In this document: one piece after another, positions 8,986-15,974 of the stretch
How positions within the stretch are numbered: position 1 is the stretch's first letter
How the letters are laid out: every line of letters begins with the position of its first letter
Translations under genes and position numbers: made by a program
The notes under the pieces: generated by a model
The model's input: the letters and a program-made list of their open reading frames with translations, nothing else
The model's database searches: none
Told to the model about the DNA's origin: nothing
Source: a virus
Virus record (IMG/VR): IMGVR_UViG_3300025789_000026
Coordinates: 43,002-107,001 of that record
Length of the DNA: 64,000 nt
Reading direction: 5' to 3' (one strand)

Positions 8986-10542
8986 ATGAAAATAAAGTTA
9001 AATTGTATAAACTGTAATAATGATTTTGAAACGGAGTTTAAATATAGAAGTAAGAAGTTTTGTGGTAGGAAGTGTTTTTTTGAATATTCTAAAGAGCATA
9101 AAACTATTGGTAGAAAAATAGATGAAGAAATAAGGGAAAAAAGAATTTGTTTAATTTGTAATAAAGAATTTGAGTGTAAGAAAAAACAAGAAAATAAAAT
9201 GTGTTCTAATGAGTGTAGAAAAGAATGGAACTCTATAGAAGAAAATAAGTCTAATAGAATAAAATTAAGTAAAGATACATTATTAATAAATCATGGTGTT
9301 GATTCAATGTTTAAGAAAATTGAATATAAAGCTAACCGTAATCAAATTTTCTTAGATAAAATAGGTGTTATAAATCCGATGAAAGATAAGTTAATTGTAA
9401 ATAAACTACAAAAAACTCTGAATGAAAAACAAATTAAAAACTTACTACCAAAACTTAATGAACATAATATAATATTACTTGATGAATACAGTGTAAATAA
9501 AAGTGGTTCAACATCAATGTCTTATAATTTTAAATGTAAAAAGTGTGAAAATATATTTTCAAGTACCGTGCTTGGTTCTGGTAAGATACCAATTTGTAGA
9601 AAATGTACACCGTTAGAAAAAAATTCAAAAATTGAAGAAGTAATAAAGGATTTTTTAAATTTAAAAAATATTAAACACTTAGATAACAGTAGAAAAATAC
9701 TTAACGGTAAAGAGATTGATATATTCTTGAGCGATTTTAATTTAGGTATAGAGGTAGACGGCAATTATTTTCATAGTGAAATAAGTGGTGAAAAAGATAG
9801 TAAATATCATTTAAGTAAAACAAAATTAGCACATGAAAAAAATATAAAATTAATACACATATTTGAAGACGAAATACTATATAAAAAAGACATAGTATTA
9901 TCTAGATTGAGTAATCAGTTAAATTTAAATAATATAAGATACTTTGCAAGAAATTGTGAAATTAGAATTGTAAGTAAAAAAGAATCTACTTTATTTTTAG
10001 ATAATAATCATATTCAAGGAAATTCTATTGATTTAATAAGATTAGGGTTATATTATAATAATATATTAATTTCATTAATGACATTTGGTAAAGAGCGAAA
10101 AGCTTTAGGTAATATAGAAACTGAGGATACTTATGAATTGGTTAGATTTTGTAATTTAATAAATTCTAATGTTGTTGGTGGGTTTTCTAAACTTTTAAAA
10201 CATTTTATTGTAACATATAAACCTAAAAAAATTGTAACTTACGCTGATATTAGATGGTCTGGATTAAATGAATTAGATACTGTTTATATAAAAAATGGTT
10301 TTAAGTATATTAAAAATACATCACCAAATTATTGGTACTTAAAAGTTGGACAATATAATCATAGATATCATAGATATAATTTTAGAAAAGATATTCTAGT
10401 TAAAGAAGGTTTTGATAAAAACATGTCTGAATTTGAGATTATGAAATTAAAGGAATTTGATAGAATATGGGACTGTGGAAATATGAAATTTGAATGGACT
10501 AGAAATTCAATTTGTAATCATGAACTCAGGTGCATCATTTGA
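8986..10542 (+). CDS. Free-standing homing endonuclease with Zn clusters and a Vsr-like PD-(D/E)xK nuclease domain
   Basis: A 518-residue protein. The N-terminus has paired-cysteine zinc clusters (C7, C10, C26, C30; then LICNKEFEC...CSNEC; later KCKKCE...ICRKC). The nuclease core lies near residues 243-263: EIDIFL followed by GIEVDGNYFH, then a Lys-rich helix and IHIFEDE, as in Vsr-type endonucleases of phage mobile genes. The C-terminal part (FLDNNHIQG, VRFCNL, YADIRWSG, and RIWDCGNMKFEW near the end) matches a module often attached to such phage endonucleases. It sits between the sheath gene and a displaced second copy of the sheath 3' end. Its own last dozen codons are read from that copy in another frame, so the ancestral C-terminus was altered on insertion. 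Confidence 0.8.
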   Translation: MKIKLNCINCNNDFETEFKYRSKKFCGRKCFFEYSKEHKTIGRKIDEEIREKRICLICNKEFECKKKQENKMCSNECRKEWNSIEENKSNRIKLSKDTLLINHGVDSMFKKIEYKANRNQIFLDKIGVINPMKDKLIVNKLQKTLNEKQIKNLLPKLNEHNIILLDEYSVNKSGSTSMSYNFKCKKCENIFSSTVLGSGKIPICRKCTPLEKNSKIEEVIKDFLNLKNIKHLDNSRKILNGKEIDIFLSDFNLGIEVDGNYFHSEISGEKDSKYHLSKTKLAHEKNIKLIHIFEDEILYKKDIVLSRLSNQLNLNNIRYFARNCEIRIVSKKESTLFLDNNHIQGNSIDLIRLGLYYNNILISLMTFGKERKALGNIETEDTYELVRFCNLINSNVVGGFSKLLKHFIVTYKPKKIVTYADIRWSGLNELDTVYIKNGFKYIKNTSPNYWYLKVGQYNHRYHRYNFRKDILVKEGFDKNMSEFEIMKLKEFDRIWDCGNMKFEWTRNSICNHELRCII

Positions 10543-10565
10543 CAATGTTTAATTAGCACAATAAA
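10503..10565 (+). pseudogene. Diverged second copy of the sheath 3' end
   Basis: Read from 10505, the frame encodes IQFVIMNSGASFDNV and a stop at 10550-10552, aligning residue by residue with the sheath end IQFVILPSGASFDNI. The identical bases AATTAGCACAATAAA follow both stops. It is in a different frame from the endonuclease, which terminates inside it. It is best explained as the original, or another lineage's, sheath terminus left behind when the endonuclease cassette was inserted. Confidence 0.8.
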
Positions 10566-10571
10566 ATAAGT

Positions 10572-10605
10572 AAAAAGCCTCTAGCAATAGGGGCTTTTTA
10601 TTTTA
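10572..10605 (+). terminator. Rho-independent terminator after the first endonuclease
   Basis: An AAAAAGCC(T)C stem, short loop and GGGGCTTTTTA arm followed by T-rich sequence. Confidence 0.75.
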
Positions 10606-10611
10606 TATGAA

Positions 10612-10619
10612 ATATTTAT
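10612..10619 (+). promoter_or_regulatory. Putative late promoter box before the 145-aa gene
   Basis: ATATTTAT ends only four bases before the ATG at 10624. If this box is the -10 element, the mRNA would be essentially leaderless. Confidence 0.35.
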
Positions 10620-10623
10620 TGAT

Positions 10624-11061
10624 ATGAAAAGACTCATAATAAAAGAAAGTCAATTAAAGATTATTGAAAACCACATATTAGAAACAATTGACCCTGAAGA
10701 AGCTAATAACCATGAAAAATCACTACTAATGGTAATTAATAAAAAAAGAAATATTGGATTTTACGGTGGTGCAAGTGAGAAGGATATTAATGATTTAAAA
10801 AAAAGTGGTTTAAAATACATACCAATTAACATGAATAACGCTTATGTATTTTATAACGATGGTTATGAGATTGAAGCTCAAGAGTTAGCTAATATTGCTA
10901 GAAAATTTAGTGGTTTCTTACCATCAACAGGTAAAACTAATTTTAATGGTTTATTCGCAAAACCAGAAGAAGTTTATAGGATAGGAATATTACTTGGTTA
11001 TGATGAAAAATCAGTAAGAGAATTCGTTTTAGAAAAATTCAAAGACTTTAAATTTTACTAA
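10624..11061 (+). CDS. Uncharacterised protein, 145 aa
   Basis: Not recognised. It is a soluble, mixed alpha/beta protein starting MKRLIIKESQLKII, an N-terminal pattern like that of the next gene (MATKILLTTEQHEKL). This hints that the two are related or assembled together. The middle contains KRNIGFYGGASEKDIND and the C-terminus is helical and basic. No signal peptide or membrane segment is visible. The gene lies between the sheath and tube genes, has an ATATTTAT box just upstream and is followed closely by the 1041-aa gene, so a virion or tail-assembly role is inferred from position only. Confidence 0.6.
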   Translation: MKRLIIKESQLKIIENHILETIDPEEANNHEKSLLMVINKKRNIGFYGGASEKDINDLKKSGLKYIPINMNNAYVFYNDGYEIEAQELANIARKFSGFLPSTGKTNFNGLFAKPEEVYRIGILLGYDEKSVREFVLEKFKDFKFY

Positions 11062-11069
11062 AAAATCAG

Positions 11070-11077
11070 ATATTTAT
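11070..11077 (+). promoter_or_regulatory. Putative late promoter box before the 1041-aa gene
   Basis: ATATTTAT followed by AAATAAAG lies 11 bases before the ATG at 11089. Confidence 0.35.
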
Positions 11078-11088
11078 AAATAAAGTAT

Positions 11089-14000
11089 ATGGCAACAAAA
11101 ATATTGTTAACAACTGAACAACATGAAAAATTAATGAATCATCTTGTATCAGAAATGGTTACAAACACCAATGAATTAATTAATGAAAATGGTACCATAA
11201 ATGAAAGTGTATGGGAAAAAGTTAAATATGGTCTTTCAAAATTAGGTAGATATAAAGCTAATGGTAAAATTTTTGGAAAGGGAAAAATAGACAAAGAAGC
11301 TGGTGCTAAAATTCAAGCAATTATTGATAAAGAAGGTAATGAACTTATCAAGAATTTAAATGCTAGTATTAAAGAAACTAATCCAGAATTCCCTAATAAC
11401 GAAAAAGGTGACCAATTCTTAAATACTATAATGGAAATTGCAGCTGTTTATGATTCTGTAATCGATGGTGCTAAGAAAGGTACAATACCAGCAGACGCTG
11501 CTAATGGTATTATTAATGACCTTAGAGATTATGTTAAGAAATTTTTAGATATTGATTTAAAGGCAGCTTATTCAGTTGTTGATGAGATTCAAGGTAATAC
11601 TCTTGAATTAACAGAAGAAGAAGCTATGAGCTTAGATGAAGCTTGGGGCCTAGATGAAGAAGATGGTCCAAGTGGTATAAGAAAAAAACCAAATCCAGAA
11701 GATATATATGCTAAAGGTGAACCTGAAGACATATCAAAACCAATTGATTTAAATCCAAATGATACCAGACCAGTTAAAGCAAATTCACAAGTTGCCACAA
11801 CCAATCAAAATACTGGCGTTGCCAACACTAATCAAAATACTGGCGTTGCTACAACTAATCAAAATACTGGCGTTGCCAACACTAATCAAAATACTGGCGT
11901 TGCTACAACTAATCAAAATACTGGTGTTGCCAACACTAATAATAGTAATATTATAGATAAAGGTACTGGTAAGGCTAGTACTAGAAATAAAGATATAACA
12001 GATATTGATTACGAGGATATACCAAATAATCAAGCATCAAATGGTGGTGCTGCTAGTTCTGCTGGTGGTATTGGGAATGGTGCAGCTGCTAGTTCTGCTG
12101 GTGGTATTGGGAATGGTGCAGCTGCTAGTTCTGCTGGTGGTGGTGCAGCTGGTGGTGGAAAACAAGGTTTAAACGCTAAGGATGTTAGAGCTGGCTTACA
12201 AGCTAAAAGAGGTGCTGGTGATGATTTTGCTAGTACTAGAATGAATACACTTAAATCAAATAAATTACCAATGACACTTGCTGGTATTGGTGCTAGTTTG
12301 GGTGCTTTTAGTTGGCTTGTTAATACAGATTGGTTTAAACACTTATTTGATGTCGTTAGTAAAAATCCATCTATTGAAATGGTTAACAAACAGGTTGCTA
12401 GTAATTCAGATATTATTGGTAATATAAAACCAGGTCAAGGTCTTACTCAACTTATGAATGCGATGAACCATGCTGGTATAACACCTAAAACAACACCAGA
12501 ACAATTTTTAGAACAAGTTAAAATACTAGGTGGTGGTGACGTAAATGCTGGTATTAATGCTTTAGCAGCTAAAGGTGGTATATTTGTTAATCCAGATGCC
12601 GCTAAATCAGTATTGACTGATATAGCAAAAAATCCACATGGTCATGGTGATACTCTAGGTCAAATATTTAAAGGAAAATGGGCTGGTACTGGTAAATCAG
12701 TGGGTGATATGCTTACTTGTAAGGACATGGGCCAAGTAAAAGGACTTATATCTACTACAATTACTAAAGCAGTACCAACACTAGTTATGAAAACAGCTAT
12801 TAAGACTGGTGCTGGATATGCTGCTGCGAAGGGATTAGGAGCCATTCTAGGCCCTATTGGTTTAGCTGCTGTGGGTACGGGTGCATTAGTTAAAATAATG
12901 CGTATGAAAGGCCAAAAACAGTCAAGGGCTAAAACTCTTAACGACTTGTATCAATCATTAAGAAACATAGATGGTGGTGTTGGTTTAGTTGAACCAGAAA
13001 CAGAAACAGTAAGTGTTGATGCTGTATCAAATCCACAAGAATTAAGTAATATAGCTAGTAGTGATAATGGTGGTGATAAAGGTGGTGATAAAGGTGCTAA
13101 CGTAGCTAATGCTGATACGCAAAAGGGTGGTGACAATAAGATGTCACAAGTTAATGATGACCTTTATAATTCTATTAAAAATTTATTTAAATTTGTTGTT
13201 AATAATAGAAAAAATTTAGGTGTTCGTTCTGCTAATAATGTTGGTACAGCTAATGCTGATAAACTTGTGAAGGGTCAAAAGGTTAGTTGGACCAAAAAGG
13301 ATGGTTCTAATACTACTGGAACAATTGTTGGACCAAGTCAAAACCCAAATGAAACAATTGTTAAAACTCAAAATGGTAATCAAATTTCTATTAAGACAAT
13401 AAAACTAACACCAAGTACAAGTCTTAATGAAGGTAAGTACATAAAAGATAAGAGACTTATTCAATTTTTACAGAAAAGCCTATCATACGATAAATTAAAA
13501 TCGTTTGAAGACTTTATGAATAGAGTTGAAATAATCAGGAATAAAATTAAAAAGATTGACCCAATGGGTGATAAGGCTATTCAAAATTTTATGTCTGAAT
13601 ATAGTTCAAACCCAATTATGTCAACTGATTTTCAAAAATTATTCTCAATAGACCCTAATAATCCACAAGCTGTAAATGCGCTTAAGGCTTTTATTGATGA
13701 TATTTTTATTACGGTTTATTCTGGTAAATTCAAATATGGTAACATGATTGATAAGATGGCTGGAATCGGTGGAAGTATAAATTCATTGGAAGAAGAAGCT
13801 GGGTATAATTTTAAAGAACCAAATAAATCATTTAAAAAAGATGCTCAAAATAGAGGTTCATTTAAAAATAATTTGGTTAAGTTCTTATCAACAACAATTA
13901 ATTTGTTCCAATATATGAATAAATTAAAGGATAGTGGTAAATTAAATTCTGGTAAAAAAACAAGTAATTCTGGTTCACAAAAACCACAAGCACAACCACA

Positions 14001-14214
14001 ACAAAATAAAGAACCACAAGCACAACAAAATAAAGAACCACAAGCACAACAAAATAAAGAACCACAACAAGTACAACAAGCTAAACCAGCTGGTCAAGCA
14101 AATCCGAATAGAAATCCAGAAAAATCAGAAATATCAAATGATATAGAATGGATGGAAGAAAATAAGAGTGTGAAAGAAAATATAGAAAGAATTAAAAAAA
14201 TAATGTTTAGTTAA
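11089..14214 (+). CDS. Large repeat-containing probable structural protein
   Basis: A 1041-residue protein, not assignable to a known family. In order: a helical N-terminal third, an acidic stretch, five NQNTGVA(T/N)T repeats (about residues 239-283), Ala/Ser/Gly repeats of AASSAGGIGNG type (about 321-355), and a region with a hydrophobic AAKGLGAILGPIGLAAVGTGALV segment near residues 570-600. This is followed by a KGQKVSWTKKDGSNTTGTIVG segment resembling a small beta-barrel, Gln/Pro-rich PQAQQNKE repeats (about 970-995), and a charged helical end (VKENIERIKKIMFS). Low-complexity linkers separate compact domains, as in large virion or internal proteins. The hydrophobic glycine-rich segment might contact membrane. 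It is terminated by a strong hairpin and lies between sheath and tube. Confidence 0.6.
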   Translation: MATKILLTTEQHEKLMNHLVSEMVTNTNELINENGTINESVWEKVKYGLSKLGRYKANGKIFGKGKIDKEAGAKIQAIIDKEGNELIKNLNASIKETNPEFPNNEKGDQFLNTIMEIAAVYDSVIDGAKKGTIPADAANGIINDLRDYVKKFLDIDLKAAYSVVDEIQGNTLELTEEEAMSLDEAWGLDEEDGPSGIRKKPNPEDIYAKGEPEDISKPIDLNPNDTRPVKANSQVATTNQNTGVANTNQNTGVATTNQNTGVANTNQNTGVATTNQNTGVANTNNSNIIDKGTGKASTRNKDITDIDYEDIPNNQASNGGAASSAGGIGNGAAASSAGGIGNGAAASSAGGGAAGGGKQGLNAKDVRAGLQAKRGAGDDFASTRMNTLKSNKLPMTLAGIGASLGAFSWLVNTDWFKHLFDVVSKNPSIEMVNKQVASNSDIIGNIKPGQGLTQLMNAMNHAGITPKTTPEQFLEQVKILGGGDVNAGINALAAKGGIFVNPDAAKSVLTDIAKNPHGHGDTLGQIFKGKWAGTGKSVGDMLTCKDMGQVKGLISTTITKAVPTLVMKTAIKTGAGYAAAKGLGAILGPIGLAAVGTGALVKIMRMKGQKQSRAKTLNDLYQSLRNIDGGVGLVEPETETVSVDAVSNPQELSNIASSDNGGDKGGDKGANVANADTQKGGDNKMSQVNDDLYNSIKNLFKFVVNNRKNLGVRSANNVGTANADKLVKGQKVSWTKKDGSNTTGTIVGPSQNPNETIVKTQNGNQISIKTIKLTPSTSLNEGKYIKDKRLIQFLQKSLSYDKLKSFEDFMNRVEIIRNKIKKIDPMGDKAIQNFMSEYSSNPIMSTDFQKLFSIDPNNPQAVNALKAFIDDIFITVYSGKFKYGNMIDKMAGIGGSINSLEEEAGYNFKEPNKSFKKDAQNRGSFKNNLVKFLSTTINLFQYMNKLKDSGKLNSGKKTSNSGSQKPQAQPQQNKEPQAQQNKEPQAQQNKEPQQVQQAKPAGQANPNRNPEKSEISNDIEWMEENKSVKENIERIKKIMFS
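11803..11937 (+). repeat. Five tandem 27-bp coding repeats
   Basis: Units start at 11803, 11830, 11857, 11884 and 11911, each encoding NQNTGVA(T/N)T. Alternate units are more alike (ACAACT versus AACACT ends), suggesting duplication of a 54-bp pair. This is a coding tandem repeat, not a CRISPR. Confidence 0.9.
12049..12147 (+). repeat. Tandem 36-bp coding repeat, about 2.7 copies
   Basis: Units begin at 12049, 12085 and 12121 and encode AASSAGGIGNGA; the third is truncated to AASSAGGGA. Confidence 0.85.
13982..14066 (+). repeat. Tandem 24-bp coding repeat (PQAQQNKE)
   Basis: Three and a half near-identical units encode PQAQQNKE within the Gln/Pro-rich linker of the 1041-aa protein; the first unit has a Pro in place of Gln. 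Confidence 0.85.
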
Positions 14215-14216
14215 AT

Positions 14217-14247
14217 AAAAAACCCAAGTTAATCTTGGGTTTTTTTA
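14217..14247 (+). terminator. Rho-independent terminator
   Basis: AAAAAACCCAAG, a five-base loop and CTTGGG followed by seven T, directly after the 1041-aa gene. Confidence 0.85.
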
Positions 14248-14305
14248 TGTGTATTATTTTTATTTATAAATTTTTATGATTTATCCATTTTTTTTTATTT
14301 TAATG

Positions 14306-14313
14306 ATATTTAT
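14306..14313 (+). promoter_or_regulatory. Putative late promoter box before the tail tube gene
   Basis: TTTAATG followed by ATATTTAT, 60 bases before the ATG at 14374. It gives a longer leader than at other genes. Confidence 0.4.
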
Positions 14314-14373
14314 AATAAACAATAAACATTAGTATGCAAATATGCTAATAAATATTTTAAAAAAGAAAAAAAT

Positions 14374-14862
14374 ATGTCAGATTTATTAATGAAAATGCCC
14401 TTACCATACGAACCTAAAAGGAAAAATCGTTGGTTAATAACTTTCCCAGCTGATTTGGGTATTCAACAATGGTGGTTAGAAAGTGCTTCTAGGCCTTCAA
14501 TTACACAAAATGAAACAGAAATTCAATTTTTAAACACTTCAACATGGGTTATTGGTAGATTTACTTGGGAAGCAATTGACGTTACATTTAGAGACCCTAT
14601 TGGTCCTTCTGCATCACAAGCACTTATGGAATGGGTTCGTCTTCATTCTGAATCAATTACTGGTCGTCAAGGTTATGCCGCTGGTTATAAGCGTCAAGTT
14701 AATCTTGAGATGCTTGACCCGACTGGTGTTGTTGTTGAAAACTGGCTTTTAGATGGTACTATGCTTACAAACGTTAGCTTCGGTGACTTAGGTATGGATG
14801 ATGATGGTATCGCTCAAATTACAGCAACTTTACGTTTTGATAGAGCTATACTTTTATTCTAG
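14374..14862 (+). CDS. gp19: Tail tube protein (gp19 family)
   Basis: A 162-residue protein of the usual length for T4-type tube subunits. Hallmarks are the N-terminal MPLPYEPKRKNRWLITFP, the STWVIGRFTWEAIDVTFRDP strand pair, the helical ALMEWVRLH segment, and the end of the beta barrel VVENWLLDGTMLTNVSFGDL followed by ITATLRFDRAILLF. Subunits form stacked hexameric rings through which DNA passes, surrounded by the sheath. The gene has its own upstream box and is directly followed by a fragment encoding a second copy of the FDxAILLF terminus and by a homing endonuclease gene, so its 3' end appears to have been replaced. Confidence 0.93.
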   Translation: MSDLLMKMPLPYEPKRKNRWLITFPADLGIQQWWLESASRPSITQNETEIQFLNTSTWVIGRFTWEAIDVTFRDPIGPSASQALMEWVRLHSESITGRQGYAAGYKRQVNLEMLDPTGVVVENWLLDGTMLTNVSFGDLGMDDDGIAQITATLRFDRAILLF

Positions 14863-14908
14863 TATCTTATTCGACAAAGCTATATTATTATTTCCGTCAA
14901 ATACTTGA
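14861..14908 (+). pseudogene. Remnant of a second tail tube 3' end
   Basis: From 14867 the frame encodes LFDKAILLFPSNT and a stop at 14906-14908, matching the tube end LRFDRAILLF. Gat/gac, aga/aaa and ctt/tta differences indicate a diverged allele rather than a fresh duplication. It starts directly after the functional stop codon. Confidence 0.7.
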
Positions 14909-14935
14909 CTTGTATTAATTCTTTTAGTATATTTG
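14905..14935 (+). promoter_or_regulatory. Putative Bacteroidota-type promoter of the second homing endonuclease
   Basis: TTG at 14905-14907, a 20-base spacer and TATATTTG at 14928-14935. The layout matches the promoter before the first endonuclease. Confidence 0.5.
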
Positions 14936-14963
14936 TATAAATAACAAGTATATTAAAAGAATT
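14917..14963. repeat. Imperfect 20-bp inverted repeat upstream of the second endonuclease
   Basis: The arm at 14917-14936 (AATTCTTTTAGTATATTTGT) pairs with 14944-14963 at 18 of 20 positions across a 7-base loop. It contains the -7 box and the region where transcription would start, so it may be an operator or an mRNA hairpin. Confidence 0.6.
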
Positions 14964-14970
14964 TTTATTT

Positions 14971-15861
14971 ATGGTAATTTGTAAAGAATGTAATAGAGAG
15001 TTTGAAACGTTAGATGCTTTAAGAAGACATCGTGTTCAAAAACATAAAGTATCCGCTGAACAAACATATATTGATTATGTATTAGATGGAATTGAACCTA
15101 AATGTAAATGTGGTTGTAATGAAAAACCTAAATTTTTAGGTGTTGAAGTTGGTTTTAGGGATTATAAATTAGGTCATGCTTCTAGGGTAAATAACAATTG
15201 GGGACATAATCCTAATGCTATAAAAAAATCACATGAAACTCAAAAAAAAATGCACGAGAATGGTGAGCTAACAATTTGGAATAAAGGGTTAACAATTGAA
15301 GACGATAGAGTTAGGGATAATATTACTAAAGTTATGTCAAACCCAGAACGTGGTAACAATATCTCAAAAAAATTAACTGGTGTTGCTAAGAGTCAGGAAC
15401 ATATTAAAAAAATAAAGGAACATTCAAAATTAAGATGGGAAAATCCAGAAGAACGTGAAAAACAATCTAATAGAAGAATGGAGTATATAATTAAAAATGG
15501 TTTTACACCAACTTCAAAATTAGAAGAAACATTTGAAAAAATATTAATTGATAATTTTAATTTTAAACTTGATAAGGATTATTACTATCAATTTTATGTT
15601 AGAAAAATTAAAGCAATTTTTGATTTTAAAATTTCAGGTAAAAAAATATTAATTGAGGTTGATGGTGATTATTGGCATTGTAACCCAAATTCAAGATATG
15701 CTGAACCAACTTCAGATGCACAAATAGGTAATTTAATTCAAGACAAAATTAAATCTGAATGGTGTATTGAGAATGGTTTTAAATTACTTAGATTTTGGGA
15801 ATCAGATATTAAAAATGATTTAGAATCGGTTATTAAAAAATTAAAAGAAGAATTACTTTAA
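14971..15861 (+). CDS. Homing endonuclease with a C2H2 finger and a Vsr/DUF559-like nuclease domain
   Basis: A 296-residue protein. A classical C2H2 finger opens the protein (C4, C7, H20, H25), followed by a cysteine cluster KCKCGCNEKPKF. A NUMOD3-like helical DNA-binding segment follows (KKLTGVAKSQEHIKKIKEH, then a Trp-Glu-Asn-Pro-Glu-rich stretch). The C-terminal nuclease core (FDFKI near 217, then IEVDGDYWHCN near 228-238, and LLRFWESDI) is of the PD-(D/E)xK type with the WH motif of Vsr-like nucleases. The gene lies just after the tube gene and its duplicated 3' end and has its own promoter and terminator. These features suggest a mobile gene targeting the tube gene end. Confidence 0.82.
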   Translation: MVICKECNREFETLDALRRHRVQKHKVSAEQTYIDYVLDGIEPKCKCGCNEKPKFLGVEVGFRDYKLGHASRVNNNWGHNPNAIKKSHETQKKMHENGELTIWNKGLTIEDDRVRDNITKVMSNPERGNNISKKLTGVAKSQEHIKKIKEHSKLRWENPEEREKQSNRRMEYIIKNGFTPTSKLEETFEKILIDNFNFKLDKDYYYQFYVRKIKAIFDFKISGKKILIEVDGDYWHCNPNSRYAEPTSDAQIGNLIQDKIKSEWCIENGFKLLRFWESDIKNDLESVIKKLKEELL

Positions 15862-15883
15862 ATTTACAAAATTTATTACAAAG

Positions 15884-15916
15884 AACCCTATGGATAATTC
15901 TATGGGGTTTTTTATT
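15884..15916 (+). terminator. Rho-independent terminator after the second endonuclease
   Basis: An AACCCTAT stem with a GGGGTT counterpart across a short loop, followed by a T-run. Confidence 0.7.
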
Positions 15917-15946
15917 TGTGGTATTTACAAAAAAATTATATTATCT

Positions 15947-15954
15947 ATATTTAT
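15947..15954 (+). promoter_or_regulatory. Putative late promoter box before the gp26-like gene
   Basis: ATATTTAT lies 20 bases before the ATG at 15975. Confidence 0.4.
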
Positions 15955-15974
15955 TAGAATAAAGTTTTAAAAAT

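Noticed and set aside
8866-10560. Group I intron carrying the endonuclease, with the two sheath ends as alternative exons
   Set aside because: The sheath gene already ends with a complete C-terminus, stop and terminator before the endonuclease; no intron core could be recognised.
11803-11937. CRISPR-like regular 27-bp repeats
   Set aside because: No spacers; units are multiples of three, in frame, and encode a peptide repeat.
12030-12389. Minus-strand open frame of 119 codons rich in Ala and Pro
   Set aside because: It is the reverse of the Ala/Ser/Gly repeat region of the 1041-aa gene; no start context, and the plus-strand gene is clearly coding.
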